From positions 2,268,806 to 2,332,805 of the forward strand of contig OZ025887.1 in NCBI GenBank assembly GCA_964019415.1: DNA of 64,000 nt, in the 5' to 3' direction. This document shows positions 37,126-49,549 of the stretch, one piece after another. A program made the position numbers and the translations under genes. The notes below the pieces were generated by a model that was not told the origin of the DNA, did not search any database, and saw only the letters and a program-made list of their open reading frames with translations. How positions within the stretch are numbered: the stretch's first letter is position 1; every line of letters starts with the position of its first letter. This stretch comes from Ianthella basta. Lineage: Eukaryota > Porifera > Demospongiae > Verongiida > Ianthellidae.

Positions 37126-39948
37126 TCACTTCCCATTCAGACACACTAAGTAAACCTGCAATTGGTGTATGCAATGCTTAGCAGGAATTAAGTATTCAGT
37201 GTAGTCAAACTTTAGTGACTTGTCCTTTCTGCGTAGTGACCGGGTTCTCCTGATCTGGCAGTTCTCATCCAAGGTACTAGGCCCATCACAGAAGAGCCCA
37301 AATGCCGCACAAGCTAGTTTTCTAGCTAGACCACGTGGACTGGGTAGTTCGAAAACGACTGGTCCATACGTCTCTGGTTCATTGCCAAAGAAGCCCACAG
37401 TAACACATACCTCAAACTTCAAGCTACTGAAGAGACGTGACTCCACACTCCAGGCCACTTCCTGCAAGTCAATGATGGAGCCTATGAATGAGGCAATCAC
37501 TGAACCCAGTCTGGAGAATAAACTGAAGTCCTCAGGGATCTCAATGACGTATCTGTCTAACTCAGCCACAGCATTTTCCAGCCACTCCTGTGTCTCGCCT
37601 TCAAACACCTCAGCCTCAACAAGGATTACTAGGAGATCCTTCACAAACTCTACCGCTTTATTCCATAGAATAGCTGCCTGTTCTAAAAGCCACTTGGCAC
37701 CCTCTTGAATGAAATAGCATGCTACATTGGACAGATAGCATGTGACTGATGGATATTTAAAACAGCAGTCATGGCTGTGAAATCCTAAACCTTCTCTGTC
37801 ATCAACAAACAGACAAACATCACTGCTGGCACATACTGAGGAAAGAAGAAACAGTACAGCATCTAATATATGCAACATCTCATAGCAATTAAAAGCCTTA
37901 GAGTAGTGTGAAAAGCAACTCAGACACTCATTGCAGTCTTACATCTACATTGGAACAGTTACTGCAGTCTCTCGATTTGCTCAATCCTCTCTATTATGCA
38001 ATGAAACATGGTAGTAAGTAGATTGAATTGATGGTGTATGCAGTGGTGGGGTTAGCTAATGCAGCCATCCCATTTTCTGCCAGTGTGGATGGTGAATGCA
38101 CAAGCCACAAAATGTATGTCAAATGTCCAGCTTCCATTTGCCAGTTAGATCAAACTAACACTCCAAGCAGGCCCTTGCATGCCTCATCCATGTTGTTGTT
38201 ACTGGTAAGCACATGGCAATGTTTGAATTCACAGACAATAAGGAGCAACGTACCAGCAACAGCAACAAAGAAGAGGTGACAGGCACTCTATATTGTCAGG
38301 ATTGTTCTAGAGCAAGAAAGGTGCAGCCACATGGGTGGAAAATGAGATGGCTATGCTTATACCGTAATACTGTGCATGGGGAGGGGGTGGGGGTGGTATG
38401 CACATCCTTTCAAACAGATTGGAATTTTGCAGAACAAACAATATGCAGCCTCACCTGAACAATCTTTATCAGCAGGGCACCATTCATTTAGACTGTCTGC
38501 AGCAGCTTGCAGATCGAAGTAACTAGAACGTTCTTCTGCCTTCCCCTTCTCCACATCCATATCTGCAGCATTTACTGCATCTACTGCACCTTGGTGTTGC
38601 TGCTTCTTTAGCTCTACATAATCTATTTGTTCTCCTGCCACTTCTTCTACATACTCCACTCTACCTCGGAAAAAACTGTTCCCAGCTTCTTCAATCGTTT
38701 TTTTCAAAGTAGGTCTGACGTAGCCAGACACCCTGTAGCCAAGGTTGGCAAAGTCACCTACATCGTAGTTGGCTTCAAATTCCAAATGAACCTCCAATAT
38801 TCCCCACAGCCGGCCATCCAGAGACAAAAAGAAATGGGAATTGTCAACTACCATTGTTCCCTGCAGACCAAGACCAAGGACTTCCACGTAACCAGAAATG
38901 TTGACTGTTGCCACTGGAGGGAATGTTGAAATATCATAGAAAGCATAAAAGTATGGACCCATTCTGGTATCATACCGTGAGGCAGACATTTGCACAAGGC
39001 CATACGCAAGCTCAACAGGTTCCAAGACTGCAGCAATGCTCATTGATTCCAGACAGTTGTCATGAATTTCACCATAAATTTCATAGCCCATGATGCTGAC
39101 TGTTCCCCTGAAGTACCAGCCTGGTGGGATTTCAATGTTATAGTAACTGATGTACACTTCATCCTCAGCCCAGGACAGAGTGAAGCCATTTGGAAAACCA
39201 CTTACAAGTATCACATCTGGCCAGTTCTGGGTATCAATGCAGTAATAGCCCATGATCCCTCCAAAGGTAAAATTACCAGCAACATCAAGGTACATGAAGC
39301 TAGGCTGTATGCCAAAGGCCGCTGTGATTTTAAGCCTATCTTCAGGACCTGTGCAGACTCTGTCTCCTGGGTAAAAGGTCACCGAGAGTGCAAAACCGGA
39401 CATCTTTGGCTCCTTTATGTCAATACTGACAAACAGGTAGAAGTCACATATGGAGAATGTGTCCGTGACATCCACACAAATTTCAGCTGCAGCGGTCAGT
39501 TCCAAGACACGGTCTGGAAGTATGAGTGCTATTTCTCCAAACAGGGTTAGCTCAGGGTCAACAAAAACTACAGTCATACTCAGTGCAATGGTAACTTCAA
39601 TTGCTGGTGGTTCTTCAGAGAAGTCAACTCCAACTTCAGTTTGGAACTGTAGGCCAGTGAAACTGTACGTTCCAAAGTCAAAGTCTGATAGGCTAAATGT
39701 GATGGTTACAGCCAACGCAGCACTGACACCTTCAAAGTCAGCAAATGACAACTTCTGCTTCGTTCTGTTCGTTCAGATGGCAAAACTGTTGCATCACTAC
39801 GATGCAGGCTTCGATCGGGCTCTAGATTTAGTGCGTTTTGACGACATAGTGGAGGGCAAGTAGGTTCGGGAAGCAGGGCAGATGGGTCCACATTAAGTGC
39901 AAACTGAACATTGACTTCCAGTGTAAAGTAGAATGCATCGCCAAACAA
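37126..39948 (-). pseudogene. Large unidentified secreted-type protein gene, 5'-truncated
   Basis: Two large exons join in phase: about 39758-38455 (ends WCPADKDCS) and 37835 to about 37126 (continues VCASSDVCLFVDD), together about 670 codons. The first is rich in alternating hydrophobic residues (FALSVTFYPGDRVC, VILVSGFPNGFTLSW, YNIEIPPGWYFRGTVSIMGY), as in an extracellular beta-sandwich protein. The second has a Cys-rich start (DCCFKYPSVTCY) and a helical stretch. I recognise no family. An in-frame stop lies just upstream of 39758. About 39770-39948 holds another open stretch (FYFTLEVNVQFALNV) in a different frame, perhaps a separate exon. At 39950 spacer repeat sequence cuts the gene, so the N-terminus and signal peptide are missing. 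Downstream exons near 36.95 kb are uncertain. Confidence 0.6.
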
Positions 39949-39951
39949 ATC

Positions 39952-41128
39952 ACGAAATCGCTGTAGCTACACAACAAGTGAGTGGCATGTCATTGGTACA
40001 TGAATCACTTACACCTCTCACAACACTGCTAATTGTGCTGCCCATCCATGTCGCCAACATGCAGCCTGTTCACCAACTAGGCTAGTGACACACATGTACG
40101 TAACACTACTGCATGTGCTAGTGAATGGCAGTCATACTGCATCTTCTTTCTATTGACATGACAACACATGACACTTCATGTGTACAACAGAGGAACCTGT
40201 CTAAGACAACCGCCTGTGGGCCAGTTCTAACTGACCTTTATAGAGAGGCGGTTGCTCTACAGAAGTAGATTACAATGCTTTTAGTGCTATTTGGAGCCAG
40301 AGAGGCTGGCTGTCTTAGAGAGGTAGCTGTTTAGCACAGTGAACGTCTTAGACAAGTTCCACTGTGTACAGGCATACCTCAATTCCCCATCCAGCATGTT
40401 CATACATTTTCAAGATATGGCTTTTCTGTACAGGCATGTAATACTGTTTGTTCACACTTAATCATGCTTACATTCATCAGCAGCAGTCAGAGTGAACATA
40501 CTAGCTCAGACCATTTTCATGGTCCCTCCCATCTGCAATTGATGTCACAATTAAACAGCCAGCAGACAGTTGCATGGAGTCTGGGTACGAGACTACATGA
40601 TGATCCAGTTGTGTTGCATGCACACCATTTGGCATGCAATGTTATGTATAATTATGTACATGCATGCATTATGCATGTGGACGATGCCCAACACCATTCA
40701 GTTATACACTGACATACATACACACACTGTATAATAGGGCAATGTGTGCATATAACAGTTCAGTGCTGCATAACATACATTCCCATGATGTACTACTGGA
40801 TACAGACTGGAGAATCGCACATGACCTGAACCTCAATTGATGCATTAATTCTCTATTAAATGAGAACATTTTTGCCATCATGCAAGGTCAGCACAACAAA
40901 TGCCACAATTCATCAAATTCAACAAAGACAATGAAAATATGTACAGGGGGCGAAGGGAACACACACATGCAGTGGGCACTGTTTCATGTGACAAAAGACA
41001 ATATGTCTCAGAATAAGTTAAAGGGCAATATAAACAGAGGTGACATGTACAATAAAATATAAATAATCCATTCAGATGTGCTTAAACAGAATGCTCAAAC
41101 ACAGAAATGGAATGTCAGTTCATCATTC
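39952..41128. repeat. Array spacer between the large gene and Speedy copy 7
   Basis: Starts abruptly at TCACGAAATCGCTGTAGC, a spacer module internal elsewhere. Contains a pogo-like MITE (about 40183-40368) and the conserved 40460-41110 stretch. No gene recognised. Confidence 0.6.
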
Positions 41129-41129
41129 T

Positions 41130-42820
41130 TCAGGCAAGTCCAAAGCACTTGCAAAGATGGGAACTGCAGAGATGGAATGAAGGGTTCAGTGATGAAGGGA
41201 CACATTTGCTTGGCTTAGACGTATCTGTGTCAGTGAACCACTCACATGATTGCGTCCACTTGCTTGTTTGGCAGTCAATCTCATCCAACAAGTCAAAATC
41301 AGGAATGACATTGATTGTCACCTCCTGACACAGGATGCCTTCCATTGTGGCTGCCATGTTCCTGTCCTCAGCTTTGTGGAGCAGTCCACAGTCAACTGGC
41401 ATCACACTTGGCTCCGCAAGTAGGTCTCTTTCAACAGTTGCACATGCCTTCTTGTTCCCTTCTGCTCGCAGGTTGTTGCAGTCACTGCACTCGGTTGGAG
41501 ACAAACGGCCGTAGGTAGGGATAGTCGGTGTGTAGTTTCTGTGGGCACCTCCGTGGTGGGGGTTACGCTCACGGGACCAGGCAGGGTGAGTAGGGAGTAA
41601 CCTAAATACCTATGTTGAGGGATACATAAGGAGGTGGAGTAACAGTTGTATGTATGTGAAGCTCAAGGATGAATGGAAACAGTTACTACGTAACTCACAC
41701 AAAAGCCATCTCTACATGCATAGCTGCTCACACAACACACATAGCAACACCACACTACTCTCTCTGATATCCCTCTCTACACAAACCTCTTCACATGTTC
41801 TGTGACTGACAACTGCCCTGTAATCCATCTTCTTCCAGAGCTGGTCACGGAGAGCTAGGAAGGAGGGGAACGATGTCCTCCAATGAAGGCCGAGAGCCCA
41901 CGGGAAGATCTCGTACTTCTCTTCTTCTTCATCTTCCTCCATGTCATTGGCAAGGTACCTACACACACACAACATGACCAAGTGGGTCACAGCTTGTACA
42001 CATACATAGCTGCATGCTCGTACAATCTGATAATTATAGCATCAAAATTAATAGTGACACACATTGACAAACAGTGCTGTATTCTGTGTGCACATGTGTG
42101 TTGTGTGCTCTTTATCACATTCATCACCATTTCCACTTACAGTGCTGCAAAGAAGTTGACTCTGGTGTACTGATCCAGTGTCAGGTTGGCCCTTCTGAAG
42201 TACACATACACCATAGCAAGCAGGTACTGTGGAGGGAGAAACAGAGAGACATGAGCCCATGGAGGAGGTGCTATGCTGCCATGTATGACCACAGGGCACT
42301 CACAGGTCAGGCCATGCAAATACATGGACTTACTTTGTCAGCAATTTTAGCACAACTGTCAATCCACAAGAAATTCTGGACTAGGTCATCTTCTGCGGTA
42401 ATGGAATAATAGCTATTAATGAGATGATTCCTCGCGAGCGGACATGATGTTGGCTCGCTGTTACCACCGCACACAGACTCACCCAACAAACGGAAGAACG
42501 CAGCCAAGTACGATCCAACATGCTTCTCCTTGGGTTCACCTTCTCTCGCCCCGCATGATTGAGGAACCAACGACTGCTGAAGTCTGGAGGAGATAAAGGC
42601 ATACGGCGCGTGTTTTGACAAAGCACACGGGTGAGTGCTCCGTGCAACATGCAACACGAGAGATATCCTTACAATAACCGTATGTGTCTTCCGTGCTCCG
42701 TCAGCCTTACCTGCAGGAATACAGCGGCAGCGCTGCGGTGGCGTCGTCCTCGTCCGCTGACACGCACCGAGAGCGCTTCGAAAGAGGCTCGGACACATTG
42801 AAACTGCTGACCAACATCAT
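41130..42820 (-). CDS. SPDY: Speedy/RINGO copy 7
   Basis: Exons 42820-42711, 42583-42483, 42392-42334, 42226-42141, 41958-41787, 41609-41130; 335 aa, frame intact. Exon 6 differs slightly ([28 protein letters not shown]). Intron 2 is the copy 2/8/9 type with extra GGACATGATGTTGGCTCGC. Intron 1 is a hybrid of the two common types. An 84-92-bp class palindromic MITE (42967-43058) lies upstream. TATA box at 42880-42887. Confidence 0.9.
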
Positions 42821-42966
42821 GTCCACTTTTCCAACACACACTAGCACTGACTGCAACCAAGTCGTCCATCTCCCTGTGTTTTATATACCCGACAAGACGG
42901 CCTTCTCGGATCCGACTCCTCTGTCTCGGCGATATGATGTTTAGATAGCATGAGAAGGGTGCCGTA

Positions 42967-43058
42967 TAGTCTCGCGCGCCAGCCGTCTACATGAACCAGA
43001 GGCGCCGTTCCTTGCGCAATTGCGCAATAGGGGAAATAGGGGCTGGCGCGCGAGACTA
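42967..43058. mobile_element. Palindromic MITE, 92 bp
   Basis: Ends TAGTCTCGCGCGCCAGCC / GGCTGGCGCGCGAGACTA; inverse orientation of the 2069-2152 element with an extra GCAATTGC in the core. Confidence 0.75.
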
Positions 43059-44878
43059 TGCAGACTAGACTTGATGCCTGCAGAGTGTTGTCTTGTGCAT
43101 GCCAGTATCTGACACGATGGACATGCTGATGAGTACTGTGATTACAGCACTCATGTATGTTACTGTACTGTTTGTGTGTAACTGTTAGCACCTCTGCAGT
43201 GCAGTCACTGTTGTGGCTGTTCTGTAGCTAGCATACGTATAGTCTCATGCTTGCCTCACATCGCACATCAAATGGTGTGTTGTGTCTCTAGTACATCAAG
43301 TACAGTGTGATGCCAGCCAAGTCATACACACATTCAGTGCCAGTACATTGTCTGAAATGGGACAGTGCAGCACACAGTCTACAGTTACTATGGACTCCTA
43401 ACCTGCTTGATGAGGAGTCAACAAGAGTGTGGGTGGTTATATGAACACAACACTCATAAAGTGTCAGCACTCTGGCCGTCTATATAGTGTACACAAGAGT
43501 GGCATATCAGTAATTTTACATTAATTTTCAGTGGTTTCACAAATTCTAGTCTTGGTTGACATTTGCGCATTGCACTCAATCACATGAGTAAAGCATTGGA
43601 ATTAAAAGCTCACGTAAAGATTGAGCACGTCTGACCCTATCGTTCCGATACTTCACTCACATGATCGAGTGCAATGCACAAATGTCAATCAGACTAGAAA
43701 TCACGAAATCGCTGTAGCTACACAACAAGTGAGTGGCATGTCATTGGTACATGAATCACTTACACCTCTCACAACACTGCTAATTGTGCTGCCCACCCAT
43801 GTCACCAACATGCAGCCTGTTCACCAACTAGGCTAGTGACACACATGTACGTAACACTACTGCATGTGCTAGTGAATGGTAGTCATACTACATCTTCTTT
43901 CTATTGACATGACAGCACATGACACTTCATGTGTACAACAGAGGAACCTGTCTAAGACAACTGCCTGTGGGCCAGTTCTAACTGACCTTTATAGAGAGGC
44001 AGCTGCTCTACAGAGGTAGATTACAATGCTTTTAGTGCTATTTGGAGCCAGAGAGGCTGGCTGTTTTAGAGAGGTAGCTGTTTAGCACAGTGACCATCTT
44101 AGACAAGTTCTACTGTGTACAGGCATACCTCAATTCCCCATCCAGCATGTTCATACATTTTCAAGATATGGCACTTCTATACAGGCATGTAATACTGTTT
44201 GTTCACACTTAATCATGCTTACATTCATCAGCAGCAGTCAGAGTGAACATACTGGCTCAGACCACTTTCATTGTCCCTCCCATCTGCACATGATGTCATG
44301 ATTAAACAGCCAACAGACAGTTGCATGGAGTCTGGGTACGAGACTACATGATGATCCAGTTGTGTTGCATGCACACCATTTGGCATGCAATGTTATGTAT
44401 AATTATGTACATGCATGCATTGTGCATGTGGACGATTCCCAACACCATTCAGTTATACACTGACATACATACACACACTGTATAATAGGGCAATGTGTGC
44501 TATAACAGTTCAGTGCTGCATAACATACATTCCCCCATGATGTACTACTGGATACAGACTGGAGAATCGCACATGACCTGAACCTCAATTGATGCATTAA
44601 TTCTCTATTAAATGAGAACATGTTTGCCATCATGCAAGGTCAGCACAACAAATGCCACAATTGATCAAATTCAACAAAGACAATGAAAATATGTACAGGG
44701 GGCGAAGGGAACACACACATGCAGTGGGCACTGTTTCATGTGACAAAAGACAATATGTCTCAATAAGTTAAAGGGCAATATAAACAGAGGTGACATGTAC
44801 AATAAAATATAAATAATCCATTCAGATGTGCTTAAACAGAATGCTCAAACACAGAAATGGAATGTCAGTTCATCATTC
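43059..44878. repeat. Array spacer between Speedy copies 7 and 8
   Basis: Same modules in - orientation: 43160-43490, fold-back about 43546-43705, pogo-like MITE about 43932-44118, conserved stretch 44200-44860. No gene recognised. Confidence 0.6.
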
Positions 44879-44879
44879 T

Positions 44880-46548
44880 TCAGGCAAGTCCAAAGCACTT
44901 GCAAAGATGGGAACTGCAGAGATGGAATGAAGGGTTAAGTGATGAAGGGACACATTTGCTTGGCTTAGACATATCTGTGTCAGTGAACCACTCACATGAT
45001 TGCGTCCACTTGCTTGTTTGGCAGTCAATCTCATCCAACAAGTCAAAATCAGGAATGACATCGATTGTCACCTCCTGACACAGGATGTCTTCCATTGTGG
45101 CTGCCATGTTCCTGTCCTCAGCTTTGTGGAGCAGTCCACAGTCAACTGGCATCACACTTGGCTCCGCAAGTAGGTCTCTTTCAACAGTTGCACATGCCTT
45201 CTTGTTCCCTTCTGCTCGCAGGTTGTTGCAGTCACTGCACTCGGTTGGAGACAAACGGCCGTAGGTAGGGATAGTCTGTGTGTAGTTTCTGTGGGCACCT
45301 CCGTGGTGAGGGTTACGCTCACGGGACCAGGCAGGGTGAGTAGGGAGTAACCTAAATACCTATGTTGAGGGATACATAAGGAGGTGGAGTAGCAGTTGTA
45401 TGTATGTGAAGCTCAAGGATGAATGGAAACAGTTACTAACTCACACAAAAGCCATCTCTACATGCATAGCTGCTCACACAACACACATAGCAACACCACA
45501 CTACTCTCTCTGATATCCCTCTCTGTACAAACCTCTTCACATGTTCTGCGACTGACGACTGCCCTGTAATCCATCTTCTTCCAGAGCTGGTCACGGAGAG
45601 CTAGGAAGGAGGGGAACGATGTCCTCCAATGAAGGCCGAGAGCCCACGGGAAGATCTCGTACTTCTCTTCTTCTTCATCTTCCTCCATGTCATTGGCAAG
45701 GTACCTACACACACACAACATGACCAAGTGGGTCACAGCTTGTACACATACATAGCTGCATGCTTGCACAATCTGATAATTATAGCATCAAATAGTGACA
45801 CACATTGACAAACAGTGCTGTACTCTGTGTGCACATGTGTGTTGTGGGCTCTTCATCACATTCATCACCATTTCCACTTACAGTGCTGCAAAGAAGTTGA
45901 CTCTGGTGTACTGATCCAGTGTCAGGTTGGCCCTTCTGAAGTACACATACACCATAGCAAGCAGGTACTGTGGAGGGAGAAACAGAGAGACATGAGCCCA
46001 TGGAGGAGGTGCTATGCTGCCATGTATGACCACAGGGCACTCACACGTCAGGCCATGCAAACACATGGACTTACTTTGTCAGCAATTTTAGCACAACTGT
46101 CAATCCACAAGAAATTCTGGACCAGGTCATCTTCTGCGGTAATGGAATAATAGCTATTAATGAGATGATTCCTCGCGAGCACACGCTGTTACCACCGCAC
46201 ACAGACTCACCCAACAAACGGAAGAACGCAGCCAAGTACGATCCAACATGCTTCTCCTTGGGTTCACCTTCTCTCGCCCCGCATGTTTGAGGAACCAACG
46301 ACTGCTGAAGTCTGGAGGAGATAAAGGCAGACGGCGCGCGTTTTGACAAAGCACACGGGTGAGTGCTCCGTGCAACATGCAACACGAGAGATATCCTTAC
46401 AATAACCGTATGTGTCTTCCGTGCTCCGTCAGCCTTACCTGCAGGAATACAGCGGCAGCGCTGCGGTGGCGTCGTCCTCGTCCGCTGACACGCACCGAGA
46501 GCGCTTCGAAAGAGGCTCGGACACATTGAAACTGCTGATCAACATCAT
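44880..46548 (-). CDS. SPDY: Speedy/RINGO copy 8
   Basis: Exons 46548-46439, 46311-46211, 46133-46075, 45967-45882, 45704-45533, 45359-44880; 335 aa, frame intact, all RINGO motifs present. It is near-identical to copy 9, from which it is offset by exactly 4670 bp over exons 3-6, so these two are the youngest tandem pair. Exon 6 has CSDCNN and KKACATV as in copy 7. Intron 1 is the hybrid type shared with copy 7. Confidence 0.9.
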
Positions 46549-46694
46549 GTCCACTTTTCCAACACACGCTAGCACTGACTGCAACCAAGTCGTCCATCTC
46601 CCTGTGCTTTATATACCCGACAAGACGGCCTTCTCGGATCCGACTCCTCTGTCTCGGCGGGATGATGTTTAGATAGCATGAGAAGGGTGCCGTA

Positions 46695-46786
46695 TAGTCT
46701 CGCGCGCCAGCCGTCTACATGAACCAGAGGCGCCGTTCCTTGCGCAATTGCGCAATAGGGGAAATAGGGGCTGGCGCGCGAGACTA
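46695..46786. mobile_element. Palindromic MITE, 92 bp
   Basis: Near-identical to 42967-43058, upstream of Speedy copy 8. Confidence 0.75.
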
Positions 46787-47184
46787 TGCAGACTAGGCTT
46801 GATGCCTGCAGAGTGTTGTCTTGTGCATGCCAGTATCTGACAGATGGACATGCTGATGAGTACTGTGATTACAGCACTCATGTATGTTACTGTACTGTAC
46901 TGTTTGTGTGTAACTGTTAGCACCTCTGCAGTGCAGTCACTGTTGTGGCTGTTCTGTAGCTAGCATACGTATAGTCTCATGCTTGCCTCACATCACACAT
47001 CAAATGGTGTGTTGTGTCTCTAGTACATCAAGTACAGTGTGATGCCAGCCAAGCTGTATACTCCAGCACACAATGTACTGACCACTGTAGACAGTGATTG
47101 TCACACCTCACAAGTTCACACAGTTCACATTGCTTTGAACATTTGACCTCACTTTGATGATGGCTCAGACATGTAAGTTTACAA

Positions 47185-47757
47185 TCCTACTTACTATATA
47201 ATTCACGGGATCTAGAATTTGGATGTATGTTTGTTCAGCCATAAAATCGGTGCCTTCCCGGGAATCGGCCCGAGACGCTCCGTGCCAGTGGAGGGACTCG
47301 GGGGACATGTTCTTAGCGGGGTGCCGTTCGCCTAGCTGCCTTGCGGCCGTAAAGGGAGATGTCCTTCGTCAATTCTCCGCGGGCCGATACGCCATTTTTA
47401 ACATTATCGACCGGCCCTTCCACTACCGGTCATTGGCGTACTTGATACGAGCCATGCCAGTTAAGGGGGTGGGGAGACATGAGCTTAGAGGGGTGCCGTT
47501 CACCTAGCTGCCCTGCAGCCGAAGAAAGCGCTTCCTTTTTTCCCGCGGGCCGAGACGCCATTTTTAATTATTGGTTTCTGGGACTTTCGGTTACGGAAGA
47601 TCTTATTCGTTGTCGGCAAACGTTCGAATTAAACTCTACCGTCGTTATAGCAGCCAGCTTCCGTTGCTACCTGTGCAGATAGTTCAAAACTGGCAAGGTA
47701 CCGACTCACTGGCTTGCGATAAGCTGGAACCTGCCCGTAGGGCGGGCATTCAGCTCG
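47185..47757. mobile_element. 573-bp non-autonomous Helitron-like element
   Basis: It is inserted into the spacer motif TTTACAA|TACACACAG (uninterrupted at about 30372-30390 and 51690-51710), exactly between A and T and without target duplication, as Helitrons do. The 5' end is TCCTACTTACTATAT. The 3' end has a hairpin CCTGCCC-GTA-GGGCGGG about 7 bp before the terminal CTCG (consensus CTRR, so one base off). Internally, GGGGTGCCGTTCRCCTAGCTGCC and GCGGGCCGAKACGCCATTTTT each occur twice. No transposase. Confidence 0.75.
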
Positions 47758-49548
47758 TACACACAGATGTGAGATCAAATCTTCAAAGAGTGTTGTGAGT
47801 TGATTGATGTTCTTGCCAACCGCTTTACAGCTGCTTTGTGTGTAACTGTTAGCACCTCTGCAGTGCAGTCACTGTTGTGGCTGTTCTGTAGCTAGCATAC
47901 GTATAGTCTCATGCTTGCCTCACATCACACATCAAATGGTGTGTTGTGTCTCTAGTACATCAAGTACAGTGTGATGCCAGCCAAGTCATACACACATTCA
48001 GTGCTAGTGCATTGTCTGAAATGGGATAGTGCAGCACACAGTCTACAGTTACTATGGGCTCCTAAACTGCTTGATGAGGAGTCAACAGGAGTGTGGGTGG
48101 GTATATGAACACAACACTCATAAAGTGTCAGCACTCTGGCCGTCTATATAGTGTACACAAGAGTGGCATATCATTAATTTTACATTAATTTTCAGTGGTT
48201 TCACAAATTCTAGTCTTGATTGACATTTGCGCGTTGCACTCAATCACATGAGTAAAGCATTAGAATTAAAAGCTCGCACGTAGATTGAGCATGTGTGACC
48301 CTATCATTCCAATACTTCACTCACATGATTGAGTGCAATGCACAAATATGTCAATCGAGACTAGAAATCATGAAATCACTGTAGCTACACAACAAGTGAG
48401 TGGCATGTCATTGGTACATGAATCACTTACACCTCTCACAACACTGCTAATTGTGCTGCCCATCCATGTCGCCAACATGCAGCCTGTTCACCAACTAGGC
48501 TAGTGACACACATGTACGTAACACTACTGCATGTGCTAGTGAATAGCAGTCGTACTACATCTTCTTTCTATTGACATGACAACACATGACACTTCATGTG
48601 TACAACAGAGGAACCTGTCTAAGACAACCGCCTGTGGGCCAGTTCTAACTGACCTTTATAGAGAGGCGGCTGCTCTACAGAGGTAGATTACAATGCTTTT
48701 AGTGCTATTTGGAGCCAGAGAGGCTGGCTGTCTTAGAGAGGTAGCTGTTTAGCACAGTGACCATCTTAGACAAGTTCTACTGTGTACAGGCATACCTCAA
48801 TTCCCCATCCAGCATGTTCATACATTTTCAAGATATGGCACTTCTATACAGGCATGTAATACTGTTTGTTCACACTTAATCATGCTTACATTCATCAGCA
48901 GCAGTCAGAGTGAACATACTGGCTCAGACCACTTTCATTGTCCCTCCCATCTGCACATGATGTCATGATTAAACAGCCAACAGACAGTTGCATGGAGTCT
49001 GGGTACGAGACTACATGATGATCCAGTTGTGTTGCATGCACACCATTTGGCATGCAATGTTATGTATAATTATGTACATGCATGCATTGTGCATGTGGAC
49101 GATGCCCAACACCATCCAGTTATACACTGACATACATACACACATTGTATAATATATAGGGCAATGTGTGCTATAACAGTTCGGTGCTGCATAACATACA
49201 TTCCCATGATGTACTACTGGATACAGACTGGAGAATCACACATGACCTGAACCTCAATTGATGCATTCTCTAATTATACAAATGAGAACATTTTTGCCAT
49301 CATGCAAGGTCAGCACAACAAATGCCACAATTGATCAAATTCAACAAAGACAATGAAAATATGTACAGGGGGCGAAGGGAACACACACATGCAGTGGGCA
49401 CTGTTTCATGTGACAAAAGACAATATGTCTCAATAAGTTAAAGGGCAATATAAACAGAGGTGACATGTACAATAAAATATAAATAATCCATTCAGATGTG
49501 CTTAAACGGAATGCTCAAACACAGAAATGGAATGTCAGTTCATCATTC
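47758..49548. repeat. Array spacer between Speedy copies 8 and 9
   Basis: Standard - orientation modules: 47765-48150, fold-back about 48200-48370, pogo-like MITE about 48600-48790, conserved stretch 48880-49530. No gene recognised. Confidence 0.6.
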
Positions 49549-49549
49549 T

